NCBI GenBank assembly: GCA_026873275.1 | Contig: JANTUC010000022.1 | Coordinates: 372,001-436,000, forward strand | Direction: 5' to 3' | Source: Pseudopithomyces maydicus | Lineage: Eukaryota > Ascomycota > Dothideomycetes > Pleosporales > Didymosphaeriaceae | Length of the DNA stretch: 64,000 bases | Notes under the pieces: model-generated | Seen by the model: the letters and a program-made list of their open reading frames with translations, nothing else | Databases searched by the model: none | Told to the model about the DNA's origin: nothing | In this document: in pieces, positions 35,937 through 47,230 of the stretch | Position numbering within the stretch: the stretch's first letter is position 1 | Layout: every line of letters starts with the position of its first letter | Position numbers and translations under genes: made by a program

Positions 35937-36394
35937 GAGCACAGGGTGCGCTCGACGACCACACCTATTCGCGAACGATGTCAGGGGACGCCCGACTCGC
36001 AGGCTACTGTTATTCGGCATGGCTGCGATGATGGGCGGTCTTCTTCTTCACCCCTGCTTGCGTTGGAATCATCTCCTCACGACCAAGTCATGTCTGATGC
36101 GTTACGTCTCGAACGATTGTCGGAGTCTGCTTGTTAGCATGTCTGTATGTTTGTCTGGCTGGCCGTCTGGCCCGTTGTTGGATACCCGGTGCGATGCATG
36201 GATGTCGGATCTCACTCGTGCGTGCGACGGGTGATTGACCGGCTTTTGCATCGTCACTTGCTTAGTGCACACATCCATCTGCCTGTCTGCCTGCCTGCCT
36301 GCACGGTGCTTCTTTTGTCCTCGGAAAAAAAGGCCTTTTTTTCTTTCTTTCAAAAGATTCTTCACCCACCCACCCACTCACTCGCCGCCGAGCA

Positions 36395-36418
36395 TACGGT
36401 ACGGTACGGTACGGTACG
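36395..36418. repeat. TACGG tandem array
   Basis: Four to five head-to-tail copies of TACGG, then TACGCG. Non-coding, downstream of ASE1. A slippage-prone pentanucleotide repeat with no known role. Confidence 0.85.
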
Positions 36419-37508
36419 CGTGGGATTACATTGCACTTTTGCCTCTGCTTCTTCTGCTTCTTCTCTCTACCTGTTTTCTGCGTAATGGTTGTAACTCAGC
36501 GGTTTGCGTCTTGCTCACTTTCCTATCTTTCATCTCTCATCACGGACGGAAGGAAGAAAAGTACGGAATTCCCCACGGATCTCCTACCTTCAATCCTCTT
36601 TCTGTCTTCTTCTTCAGCTCAATAAAAATCCCACCTCACGGTACCGCCCTGGGGAAGGGGCGCAGCTGGGACTGCGGGTTTTTTCTATACAACCTCTTGG
36701 TTGGGGTGTTGGAGGTTGCATGCTGCTCTGCTCTGCTCTGTTTCTGTTTGTTTCTGGGTTGCTTCTGGGCTGTTTTGTTACTGCATACATACATACATGG
36801 TGCATATTTATTGCGTAGTGTTGTGCAGTGTGGTGTGGGGAGTGCTTGCTTCAGGCTGCACTCCTGGCTTTAGGGCTTGCACACTCACACGTACACATGT
36901 GAGGAAGAAGGAAAGAAGGAAGAAAGGTGTACTTTTATGAAAGGGATGAGTGGAGATTCTTTCATGACGAGGAGAAGATGCGGAAATGAAAGGAAATGAA
37001 TTGTTTATTGCTCAATTGCTTTGATCTGTGGTGTGTGATTAATCGTGACTGTGAATGTGGCCGTGATAGATACGTGATCGATATATACATCCACATCACC
37101 CCAACTTGCCTCCATCCGTGTAATCGACACCTGAGGCTCGTATTATGTGCATTCAAGCAATCAGGCTGACCTGCAACGGAGCACTGCAATTTTAGCCCCG
37201 CTGAGGAGATGGATGAACTATGTAACATCTACTGCGATTGGTAGATAGCGAATGTACATATGTAGGTGGTGATGGATGGGGCTAGAGTGGCGATTTGGCG
37301 ATTGGTTGATTCGAGAGGGTTGGAACGAGGCTGTGTGTGGACACCTACGCACGCTTATTGGATGGCTGGATATATGTTTCTTCCGAAGCTCCCATGGGGT
37401 ATAGGTGCTCTTGTTGATTGTTGGCTGTGATAGTTGGGTATGGGATGCAGTGTAGGCGTGTGTTGTGGTGTATCAGAGTGAGGGGAGAGAAGGTTTTGGG
37501 ATGATGTG

Positions 37509-37576
37509 GATGTGGATGGTAATATGGGGAATAGAAGAGACGTAGATGTGGATGGTAAAATGGGGAATAGAAGAGA
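37509..37576. repeat. 36-bp tandem duplication
   Basis: Two units of about 32 bases (37509-37540 and 37545-37576) differ by a single T/A in the AATATGG/AAAATGG part and are separated by four bases. The period is 36 bp. Non-coding. Confidence 0.85.
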
Positions 37577-37705
37577 AGTATAACAGATCTTTTGAGATAG
37601 TGCGTGCGATTGTGCGGAAAGCATAGTGGCGGTTACAGATAGCTGAAAAGACAGCGGACCTCATATGCTGCATCGGGTGATGGATGGTCAGAAGGGATCA
37701 GGCTT

Positions 37706-37755
37706 TGGCTGGAGTCGGCATGACCTGTACAGGTCCTTAGGACGTTAATTGAAAA
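37706..37755 (+). mobile_element. Un-mutated 3'-end fragment of the copy A/B element
   Basis: Fifty bases match the 3' ends of copies A and B but keep C and G where they have T and A: TGGCTGGAGTCGGCATGACC, then the palindrome GACCTGTACAGGTC (37722-37735), then TTAATTGAAAA. It is 5'-truncated, as expected for target-primed insertion, and too short to be recognised by RIP, which may explain its preservation. I could not identify a target duplication. Confidence 0.8.
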
Positions 37756-39940
37756 ACTGAAAACTGATCGGACAGAGTTCTGGTCTATTTTTAGGGGAAA
37801 CCAGGAAACAGGGAAGCTATCCGATCACAGTTTTCTGCACTACATACCCATTCAATTATGTCTCAGAGCCATCTACAGTTGTGATAGATAAAAAGACGGA
37901 GTGTCAGGTGACGCCAGTGTCATGCTGAATAGGGGTAGGTTTCTCTGCTTCGGAGTCCGAATGGAGAAGCGGAAGGCCGAAAATTTCGTTATCGTCATGG
38001 ATGATCAAGCCAGGTAGTGACAGCAGCAGCAAGATGGCATTCTTAACGTAGCAACCTTGCGGGAGGCTGGCTACGGGAAAGAGAAGGTCAGTGTTGTTAC
38101 ACCTACAGCCCTGGAAGCCATCAAAGCTACTCGGGACCTGCCAAGAAAGAATCGATGAAGCAGTTACAATTGGCAAGAGATTTAATTCTACCGGTTTACA
38201 ACCGGTTATTTGAGAAAAGTTCCAATGAAGCTGCGCCTCAGCCTTCCACACTGCCTCCGCGGATCGGAACTTTTGGACCCGGGCAGATCTCCCTTGAAAC
38301 GCCCGCGCATTTGAAATTGGGTCCTCGCGCCCATGGATCTGTGCTCACTGCTATCTACCAGTATGGAGCTGTGATCAAGTCACACTGGAGATCCGCGCAC
38401 GCGTGGGAGACCAATAGGTTTTTGGAGATAAGATTGCGCCCCAACATATAGACGTCATGATTCACGCGATACGGGCGAATGCCTTTGTGGGCTTGTTTCG
38501 TATCCGTGGTCTTTGAAATGAAAATTCCCCGGAGGAGCGGAAATGTTTACCGCTCACCACTCATAGAACGAAGATAGATTGTATACATATACAAATTTGG
38601 TTCCTTGATCCCAGCTGTCAAACGCTTGAAAAGGAACTCCGAGCTTCTACGAGAACTACCACCCTACTGCTCGTGCTCAATCCGACGTTTGCTGACCCTG
38701 TAAGAACATCGTTCTATTTGGGTCTTCTAAGGCTGGTTCTGGAACAGGTAAATTAATGCTCTATGAAAATTTCAGTGCTAGGGGTGTATCCTGCTATCAG
38801 TAGCATGTGGTGACAGGCTGTCCTAGGAGCGCTTAACTGGCATAGGAAGGACTCGATGAAAAGTCCTGGCTGAGAAATCGAATGCGGTTCACCACTAGTT
38901 TACACTGTATAAGCGACTATCAGATTTGGATTAGCTAGCATCAAGAGACGAATTGAATTATTGTGTTCCATTTAATTTATCCTGAGTCCCGACGCATTGG
39001 GGCAAGCGTTAAGCGACGCCAAGTAGGGCAAGCGACCCTCCAAGAAAGCTATGAAACGGTCTCTATTCGTCCTTTAATCTAATATTCAACGTGGAACAGT
39101 AAAAATAGCAAGTTCCAGTTCGTCACGAACTAATAAGCCACCAGTGGCGTGCTCAAATCATATCTCCAGACGCCTAGAACAATGCTCATTGCAGCATAGG
39201 TACCCAGGTGACCTCAAGACAATGCCATGCCCGTCTTGACTTTTGATGGCGTCTGTTGGACCTAGTCGGGTGAGCATTGCGGCAGTTATGATGGAATTGC
39301 CCTGCGGACGTGCAGTTCACGCAAACAGCTGTCTGCAACGATGCAGCTAATTTGCTGGTCGATGAAAAAGAATTGACATTCCTTTTCGCCTCCTGCGCAC
39401 TAGAATGCCCATCACTTATCGGCTAACTGTGCATTCAGATATTTATGCGCCCGATTCGGATCGTTCGGCTTATCATCGACCTGGTTTTTACAAAAACAAG
39501 CTTTTGATTGTGGCGTGTAAATCTCGAGAACCGGGTTAGTGGGGCTGGGCAGTTGTTCACTACCCGGCTTAGCATTCCACTACGTTAGTTTTGATCCATC
39601 AGACTATCGCAAATGCGTGTACCACATCCGGTGTTTGATTGTTCCCGAAGGATGAAAGGAGAATTTTACCCCACAGATGGCGGTACTGTGGTCAGGTCCA
39701 AGGCCGGACTTGCCAAATCCCAAGTCATGTGGGTCCTGGAACTTGTTCATGCCCCTTGTTTAGTTCACCTCATGATAGGCACCGAAATTACTGTTTGCAA
39801 CCAACTACTCGCCATGACCATGATTTAGATTAGTTCTTCCTGTTATTCAGGCTCATAAGGGATCATGGAAAGTATAGAAGGTCCAAGTCGCGCACCTGGT
39901 AGAGAGTACCTCAACCCAGAGTCACCTACCTCAATCCACC
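37756..39940. other. Gene-poor region
   Basis: More than 2 kb without a supported gene. Open frames of 70-115 codons on both strands (about 37904-38451 and 39613-39833) overlap one another and show no motif. The last 150 bases are the xylanase promoter. I see no repeat or RNA gene. Confidence 0.45.
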
Positions 39941-40744
39941 ATGGTTTCCTTCAAGGCTATTCTTCTTGCTGCGGCAGCTGTCACCAGCGTCATTGCCCGT
40001 CCTTTCGACTTCCTCGATGAGCGCGAAGATGCCAATGTGACCTCGGTTCTGGAGAGACGCCAGAACACCCCCAACGGTGAGGGCACCCACAACGGGTACT
40101 TCTACTCTTGGTGGTCTGATGGTGGTGGCTCTGCTGTGTACACTATGGGAGAGGGTAGCAAGTACTCCGTCCAATGGCGCAACACGGGCAACTTCGTTGG
40201 TGGAAAGGGATGGAACCCCGGAACTGGCCGGTAAGATCATACCCCCTGAACGATACTTTTCATCAACTCTAATTCCGAACCCCAGCACCATCAACTATGG
40301 TGGCTCTTTCAGCCCTCAGGGTAACGGCTACCTTGCTGTCTACGGCTGGACTCGAAACCCCCTCGTAGAGTACTATGTCATTGAGTCGTTCGGCACGTAC
40401 GACCCTAGCTCCAACGCTCAGAACTACGGTACTTTCCAGACCGACGGAGGAACCTACAAGATTGCCAAGTCTACTCGCGTCAACCAGCCCTCCATCGATG
40501 GCACCAGGGTATGTACCCGTCACTAGCAGAGACAGAAAAGATCGTGACTAACGCATACTAGACCTTCGACCAATACTGGTCGGTTCGTCAGGGCAAGCGT
40601 GTCGGTGGCAGCGTCAACATGCAGAACCACTTCAACGCTTGGGCCAGCAAGGGCATGAGGCTCGGATCGCACTACTACCAGATCGTCGCTACTGAGGGCT
40701 ACCAGAGCAGCGGCAGCTCCGAGATCTACGTGCAGACCAAGTAG
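39941..40744 (+). CDS. GH11 endo-1,4-beta-xylanase, secreted
   Basis: Hydrolyses internal beta-1,4 links in xylan of plant cell walls. Exons 39941-40230, 40286-40508, 40562-40744, in-phase GT-AG, encode 231 aa. A signal peptide ends near residue 19; a propeptide ending in a dibasic 'ERR' (about 39-41) suggests Kex2 cleavage. The GH11 jelly-roll follows: 'GYFYSWWSDGGG', 'NPLVEYYVIESFGTY' with nucleophile Glu125, 'FDQYWSVRQ' and 'ATEGYQSSGS' with acid/base Glu216. There is no carbohydrate-binding module. The gene stands alone in a gene-poor stretch. No regulatory XlnR box was verified. Confidence 0.96.
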
Positions 40745-41794
40745 TAAGTCGATGCCGATCATATGCGCAAAAACAATATCTGACTCGATAACAGAATCGC
40801 TCGGGTTGGAGTAGAAAGAATTCGAGACTGCAAAACATGTGTTGCTTGTTCCATGTCAGCCGATAATATGATCTGATTTTGTTGGACAACAGTAAGGTCG
40901 CAAATCTCATGGCGTAGGTAGATGCAGTTACATAGCATGTACAAGAATTCCCAATTCAAGCTTTAACCATTTAGCTCTCACCCCTAGTGATGTTGTGCTT
41001 TCTGATGCTATGAATCTTTGGATACGTCTAATCTGACTCGCTGAATCTTTTGCCTACACTTTGATTAACCAACCGAGCTACAGCGGCTAATTTGTGTTTA
41101 CTAGGGTCCATGTGTCAGTTGTCTTTTGTAATAAGGTGTATAGACAACGTGTATTGAGACGTGAAACACATTAGCCGACGTTATGTTTCCAATATTAGAA
41201 GAGTAAATTCTGGAAGCCATTGAGTATAGTGAGAAAATGGAACGGATTTAGAGTATCAGAAACTCAGCGTTAGTAATGCAAACCTCTAGATTTACAGATA
41301 ATAATCTTTGGAGGGGTGGTTTGCTAAAGGTTTGCTTGATATTTCGGAATGCAAGTTCATAGATAATAGACTGGAGTGATGTTACTACAATCAATAGAGT
41401 CTACATGCGGGGAACAGGTGATAGTTCTGGGCTTTGGAATACGGTGTTCTCACTGGATTAGTATCTCATTTAGATCACATAACAAAAGCGCCGTATTGTA
41501 AACGTTGAAAACCCAGTAGTTTAAACTTTGCTGTGATTGAGTACTAGTGACCAAAGTTTGGGTTAATGGTATCTCTAGCAGGCAACTTGGCCAAAGCTCA
41601 GCTTCAACCTCTATGACCACCTAACCACTTGAAAGATATATAAATCCCTGAGGTTTCTGCAGAGAGTCTCCAAATTCCACACGCCCTCGCACGCGAAGAC
41701 AACAGCAGTACAAACTTGGTGCTGTATCGAAACCGACTCCATACCCCCACAAACTCGCATACCAAAAAGGACTGTCAACTAGGTACCCTTCAAT
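40745..41794. other. Intergenic, no gene seen
   Basis: Xylanase 3' flank and promoter of the next gene. The AT-leaning middle has no open frame of note. A minus-strand frame at 41621-41971 runs antisense into the next gene and is not called. Confidence 0.4.
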
Positions 41795-42460
41795 ATGGAT
41801 ACCCGTATTTCCACTTCCCCTAAGTGCGTTTCCCGGTTCCTCAGCTCCATCCTCCTTACTATCGTCGTTTACCTTGCCAAGTTCATCACCATCCTCCGAC
41901 AACCAACCTTGTTCTACCTCTCCTTGGTCGACACAGCTTTTTGCCTCCTCCTTACCTACTTCTTCCCTCACATCATCTGGGGTATCATCAAAGCTGCTGC
42001 TTTTGGGGCCCTAGGTCACCTTGTCTACGGGCTTTGGTCTCTGCGCTGGTTCGACCAGTATGTCGAGGAGCAGTTGCCACTTTTCAGATTGGCAGGGTGG
42101 GAAGTTATTGTAAAGAATGGAACGCAATACCTCGAGGGTAGCGAAGGGTTCTTCAAAACGCTGGAGAATATGGCTTGGGCTTTTGCGAAAGGCATAGACA
42201 TCGCGGTTTGGGCTTTTGTGAAGGGTGTGAATATCGTGGCTAGATCGTTGGAGTCACTTGTGGACAAGATGTGGGTTGACCTTGAGATTGATGAAAAGAT
42301 TGTACGCCTGGGGGAATTTCTGAGAGAAAACATGATGGTAGATAAGAAGGAAGAACAGAAGGGTAAGGTGGTAGTGTATAGTGGAGTTGCAGGGGACTTG
42401 GCGGGGTTAGAAGGAACGGAGAGCGTAGTAATTCGGGAAGACTTGTTGAAGGGTGATTGA
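41795..42460 (+). CDS. Hypothetical membrane protein of 221 aa
   Basis: Single intact exon. Residues about 14-35 and 42-80 are strongly hydrophobic, with two to three predicted membrane spans including 'FCLLLTYFFPHIIWGIIKAAAFGALGHLVYGLW' read in two parts. The middle region (110-150) has repeated amphipathic 'WAFAKGIDIAVWAFVKGVNIV' segments, an internal duplication of W-A-F-x-K-G. The C terminus is charged and acidic. I do not recognise the family. The TATA-less upstream region and single ATG fit a real gene. It could be a lineage-specific protein. Confidence 0.6.
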   Translation: MDTRISTSPKCVSRFLSSILLTIVVYLAKFITILRQPTLFYLSLVDTAFCLLLTYFFPHIIWGIIKAAAFGALGHLVYGLWSLRWFDQYVEEQLPLFRLAGWEVIVKNGTQYLEGSEGFFKTLENMAWAFAKGIDIAVWAFVKGVNIVARSLESLVDKMWVDLEIDEKIVRLGEFLRENMMVDKKEEQKGKVVVYSGVAGDLAGLEGTESVVIREDLLKGD

Positions 42461-43656
42461 AAGGTGGGACAGGGACACATGTGTTCATGACCTTGGTCGC
42501 TATGGTGTAGGCTGGGTTGTTCGAGAGACAAAGACAGCGAACGATTGTTTTGCTAAGTTCAAGGGGACGAGCAGATGGTACCGGTGATAGACTGACCTAG
42601 ATGGTCTTCATGAATGAAAAATCGAAGACCTTTTGTCAATAATCATGAAGAAGAAATCCAGTGTGCCCCACTGATTTTATGAGGTTTGCTCAAGCCTTTG
42701 GTGTATTTTCGTTCCCTCCAAATCTACGAGTTTTTTCAATATTTTTCCCGTAAATTTTCACGACTGATGATCAGAGAAGTCTCCATAAATGTGTAAATCA
42801 TGTAAAAATGGAAGATTCCAGCCTACGAGCAAATGCATGAGCAAGGTAAGAGAAAAGATTTGGAGCTGGATGCAAAACAATATGATCTCGTTGCTGCAGA
42901 CTCTACCTTGTTTGTATTCTCTTCCAAACTCCTCGGCTTTTCATGTATTGAAAGTGAGTGAATATTGCAGAGAGATTGCATAATCACATGCACAATGTTG
43001 AGTGACTTACAGTACAAGCGCACGGTTTTACAGAACTCAGAACGTGATGAGACTGCAGCTAATCCAACTTGCACTAGTCACTTTCTTCCACATCTCCTAG
43101 GAATGGTCTGCATGCTTCCCACTATGATTTGTTCCAACTCTCATATGCATATATAGTTATAGATATCCATGCTTCCAGTACAGTCTGCAACATTAATGTC
43201 TTTAAAATCATTATCAAGCTTTTACTTTGAGCGATAATCGTTGAGCTCCGCACATGCAATTGAGACATGTATGTACCATTGGGAAACCATGCAGGGTGGA
43301 CCCAAGCGTACCATTGATTTGCAATAAGATTAATTGCAAGTAAACCCCGACGATTCTATCTTCGCAAGTACCTGGTCTCACTGTGTTATGCTGTCCCTAG
43401 ATTTTCCACAACTTTCGGTCCTAATAGACTGAATGCACTGTTAGCATCTTCACAAGGACCAAGTCGACATCTACATGAAGTGGCGTCATGGCTTGCGCAA
43501 AGTTTGGATGTACTACCACTAGCTCGACGCAAGTGTGCATTGTCGTCATTAGCGTGGCCGACCTCTCATTTCTCCGTACTATAGACTGTGGTGTTCGTTC
43601 CTTTATTCTATGCTACACATATAACATCAGCCTCTAAAACTTTTCCATACATCGCG
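42461..43656. other. Intergenic, no gene seen
   Basis: No supported gene on either strand; only short open frames without motifs. A start codon at 43588 lies in frame with the cyclophilin and could extend it by 23 residues. Confidence 0.4.
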
Positions 43657-44503
43657 ATGGGTTGTGGCTCGAGCAAAAAAGCTGAAGAGGGGACGGAAAT
43701 GGCCAGACCGGCGCCGACCGGAGAAAACTCACTGCCTCCAGGCCCTACGAATGTACACCAAAGTGATATGGATGTGTCACCTGGATATCAAACTCCTAAC
43801 CAGAATGCCACCACTGAAAAGGAACCGTCGAACCCTGAAAATCCGGTGGTGTTTTTCGACATCACTATTGGAGGTTTGTAACTCCATCTGGTAGTAATCT
43901 ACAAGGACATAGCGCCCAGAACATCAATCATGACTCTATCAGATCCAACCATTGCTGACTCTAATATATAGGGCAAAACATTGGCCGCATTCAAATGGAA
44001 CTTTATCTGGATGTAGTGCCCGCCACGAGCGAGAATTTCCGGAGGTTCTGCACTGGTGAAGCAGATGTTGGGGGCTACAAAGGTAGCATTTTTCACCGCG
44101 TGGTAAGTGAATCCAATGGCTCAGAATTTTTCCCAGCTCATACACTTTATGGATTGAATCTTTTATGATACAAGGCGGGGATTTCATCAATGGCGATGGG
44201 ACCGGTAGCGCAACTATCTTCGGGAGCGAGTCTTTCGACGATGAGAATTTCCTTCTTAAGCATACACGTCCGGGGTTGCTTAGTATGGCAAATTCTGGGC
44301 CTAATACTAATGGTTGCCAATTTTTTATTCTAACAGCTTCCACACCACATCTGGATGGTAAGCATGTAGTTTTTGGGGATGTCATCGACGGAATGAATGT
44401 TGTAAGGGAAATCGAAAACACAGCAACAGGGCCGAATGACAGACCTGTGAAAGACGTGGTAATTAGTGATTGTGGTCAGGTTTCTGGAACTAAGGTCAAT
44501 TGA
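43657..44503 (+). CDS. CypH-like cyclophilin with N-terminal acylation motif
   Basis: Peptidyl-prolyl isomerase. Exons 43657-43873, 43972-44102 and 44153-44503 give 232 aa. The protein starts 'MGCGSSKK', an N-myristoylation (Gly2) plus palmitoylation (Cys3) signal; a 70-residue Pro/Ser/Asn-rich linker leads to the cyclophilin domain. The domain follows the PPIH (spliceosomal CypH) pattern: 'VVFFDITIGG', 'ENFRRFCTGE', 'FMIQGGDFINGDGTG', 'GLLSMANSGPNTNGCQFFI' and 'HLDGKHVVFGDVIDG'. Catalytic Arg (FHRV) and Phe/Met/Gln residues are present. The loop after CTGE is shorter than usual. Intron 1 is GT-AG. Intron 2 begins GTAAGT but reads TATGG just before the conserved 'IESFMIQ', lacking AG. The upstream in-frame ATG (43588) would hide the acylation site; I prefer 43657. 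Confidence 0.87.
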
Positions 44504-45140
44504 GTAGTCTCAGTCCTGTCTCGTTGGGTTACTACTTGAGTACGCTGATAACACATACATGATGAAAGATCAGCAATTCACGAGCAATATGCTAATTAAG
44601 CGTTGAACTTTACAATGAGTGAAAGACTAATTAAATTAAATAGATTCGTTGTCGAGGTCGACAGAGACCGTGAAGGTAAATCTAACAAGCCTTTGCCATC
44701 ACAGTATTTTAAATGGCACTGGCTCACGTATACCCTGAAGTGCCAAGAAAGTGACAAGCCGGGCGCAACATACCGTTCGGTAGATTGCAGAACACCCTTG
44801 TCCGAATTAACTTTTGAATCCTCTCAGTCCTAAACAAAACAAAAGAGGAATAATAGACATAGACCTAAACATTGAATACAATAAAGAGTAGTATACATGT
44901 ATAACGAGTCGAAAAAGGTGCAAAATATAAACTGGCGAGCTCGAAATCAAGGTTCGAACAGAACCTTGAGCATTGTGCTAAACTTTTAACATACAGAATG
45001 CAAGGGTGGCTGGCAAGCAAGAGATAAACAAGCGATGGCCCCCACGCTAAATCATGACATCACTGCAATTGCTGCCTATTTACCCGCGGGGTACAGATAA
45101 AACTGGGACTTCCCACTTTCTTGGCCAGTGCATACGAGCG
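44504..45140. other. Intergenic
   Basis: Cyclophilin 3' flank and promoter of the next gene. Residues encoded from an earlier in-frame ATG at 45054 could add 29 residues to the next protein, but they look like leader sequence. Nothing else seen. Confidence 0.4.
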
Positions 45141-46445
45141 ATGTCGAGCGACGAGGAGGCTTTACGAACGCCAAGCAGTGATGGAGAGAACGCTATTGCG
45201 ATACCACCATGCAGCGACCAAGAAAACCCATGCAGCACATCCACTGACTCAGAGGATTCCACCCCGCAAAGTCCTGTTACAACAACCACTTTGAAACCTC
45301 GGACAGTTCCACAATCGGATTGGCACTTTGCCTTTGGCCCACAACGATGGTATTGGGTGCGCGTTGGTACTAAGTGGAGATTTGTGCGATCGAGCGCTAG
45401 TGATTGGTCAGATATCAGCATACAGAATCCATATTGGGCAGCATTTAAACATACAACGGGCTTTTTTGTGGGAGGCGAAGATGATAATGGCGAGGCAGAA
45501 ATATACCATACTTGGAACGACGGTCACAGTAAGTTCAAGATCAGAGAGCTAGAAATACTGCTGACATTTTCCAGTGGTTCGAGCCTCCGACGTCGATAAT
45601 TGTAAGTAAGACCCTTTCATATTTTACGACAGGATGTTAAACCGCGTTTAGTTGTGGAGACTCGCGAAGCATACCGAAAGCTCCATGACTGGCTGGATTC
45701 CAAACAACTCAAAGACACATCAGTAAGCATTGGTCCTAAAGGTAGCTACTTTGCTCGGTGCGGCTCGTCATGGATATCCCATGGACTTCCAAAAGACCTC
45801 CAGAAGAAACTAGACCGCAACAAGGATGATTTTACACCTATTCATGTTGCTCTTGGGTTACATGGATCCTGGATAGTACTTTGGTCTGACGGTGATTTAT
45901 CTTGGAATTTGCGAAGTTCTTATCCTGGTCTTGCTGGAGGCAAATCACTCAAAGGTGGGGTGGGACAAGTGACTTTCGTAGCACTGAACCCTTATGATGA
46001 AGACAACTACTTCATTATGGGCGACAATGGCTGCCACTTAAATGTCGACATGGATTCAATCGGCCATTGTGGTGACCTGCAGAAGATGATGGATGATTAC
46101 TGGCAGATGAAAGCTAAGCGCGATGGAACAACCTACAACTACCCAGTCAGAATCGGCGGTGGAATTCAGAATGTGTACATCACACCCGACAAGTACGAAT
46201 GTCGACCGGAAAATACTCTTTTGAAGGCATGGGAAGAGAGACGGAATATCCTAATGCAGAGAGATAACATGGCGATTATAGGAGCTGCTACTGTTGGTGC
46301 AGGCGTGGGTTCTAGGCTCGCTGGAACTACAACACTGAGAGCAATAGGTTTGGCTGGAATAACTGGAATGACGGGAACGATTGCTATGCTATTTGGTATA
46401 CATAACGCCTTAAGTGAGGCCCGGCTCCTGGAGTCCAACCGATAA
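45141..46445 (+). CDS. Uncharacterised beta-repeat protein with C-terminal glycine zipper
   Basis: Exons 45141-45528, 45575-45601 (27 nt) and 45652-46445; GT-AG, in phase, 402 aa. The N-terminal 65 residues are Ser/Thr/Pro-rich and disordered. Residues about 65-300 carry repeated aromatic-glycine strands: 'DWHFAFGPQRWYWVRVG', 'GSYFARCGSSWISHGLP', 'ALGLHGSWIVLWSDGDLSW', 'NYFIMGDNGCHLNVD'. The spacing (about 45-50 residues) recalls a beta-propeller, but no known family signature is visible. Residues about 350-385 form a glycine-rich hydrophobic segment with GxxxG-like spacing ('GAATVGAGVGSRLAG', 'GLAGITGMTGTIAMLFG'). That is the look of a glycine zipper that may insert in membranes or oligomerise. 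The function is unknown. The alternative start at 45054 is possible. Confidence 0.75.
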
Positions 46446-46558
46446 AGTCGATGGGTGCGGGGATTCAGATATTTATTATTGAGCTTGTTTATATCACCAA
46501 TTATCGCTCTAAAGTGAGAAAACCCACCCAGTATTCACAATCAGCCCAGCACAGGGTC

Positions 46559-47230
46559 TCAACATTGATCCTGAGTTTGTTGAGTGGGAACGTCTGATTC
46601 ATCTCGTATCCTCGAAATCCGTGGCTTGGCCTCAAGTCGAAGGAACAACCTGCATGTCCGTACTTTTCCGTGATCCTGGGAATGTTTCGGCAAAACAACA
46701 GACAAACATTCAGGCGTCCAACCCGGCTTTTCGCCCAGACTCATGTGTTGAACAGGCTTTGTGCATCTCCAAACAACTTTCTGTATTTTCTCCAAGCATT
46801 TCATTTTCGCATCTTTATTTTTGAACTCTTCCGGGTCGGGTACTAAGGTACAAGCTGGCAAATGGTGGACCAGTGTCGTGAAGAAGTGATCTAGCTCGCT
46901 AGACGGAGGACTTTTACCGTCGAAGGCAAAATTAGGCATATATATATGCATGCTTGTGGTTTCTGACAAGTCACTTGGGGTGAACATCCTGATAGTTGGC
47001 TCAAGCGTCCAAGCACTCCGCAGATTTTGTAGTACGACGTGAAGGTTTCGTAGATATTGAGCTTCAAACTCCCAGTATATCTGCTTGCTCGAAAGAATGA
47101 GGCCTTGATAGTCGTGTAAATCCGTTGGTGGCAACCCAGGTTCCAAGATCGATCGTGCGATGTAATCGTAGATAATAAGGCGTATCTCCTTAGGTAGTGG
47201 TAGTATTGAGCTGTGCTGGAAACCCGACAT
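46559..47230 (-). CDS. Short F-box-like protein
   Basis: Intact frame of 223 aa. Residues about 9-27 read 'ILPLPKEIRLIIYDYIARS', the LPxEIRxxIYxxI variant of the F-box found in many short fungal proteins, followed by 'LILSSKQIYWEFEAQYL'. That continuation is typical of the same group, usually of unknown function. The C-terminal half is basic without recognised domains. Only 113 bases separate it from the convergent repeat/glycine-zipper gene. An F-box role in ubiquitin ligases is inferred from the motif alone. Confidence 0.72.
   Translation of the reverse strand: MSGFQHSSILPLPKEIRLIIYDYIARSILEPGLPPTDLHDYQGLILSSKQIYWEFEAQYLRNLHVVLQNLRSAWTLEPTIRMFTPSDLSETTSMHIYMPNFAFDGKSPPSSELDHFFTTLVHHLPACTLVPDPEEFKNKDAKMKCLEKIQKVVWRCTKPVQHMSLGEKPGWTPECLSVVLPKHSQDHGKVRTCRLFLRLEAKPRISRIRDESDVPTQQTQDQC

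Larger units (their letters stand above)
35937..37705. other. Gene-poor region with simple repeats
   Basis: No supported gene. It contains TGCC/TGTC runs (about 36280-36303), CACC runs (about 36363-36380), a TACGG array and a 36-bp tandem duplication, listed separately. T-rich stretches at 36330-36360 probably belong to the ASE1 3' flank. Confidence 0.45.

Noticed and set aside
37904..38451. Overlapping open frames on both strands (115 and 98 codons)
   Set aside because: They overlap antisense to each other and neither has a motif, splice pattern or codon pattern like the real genes.
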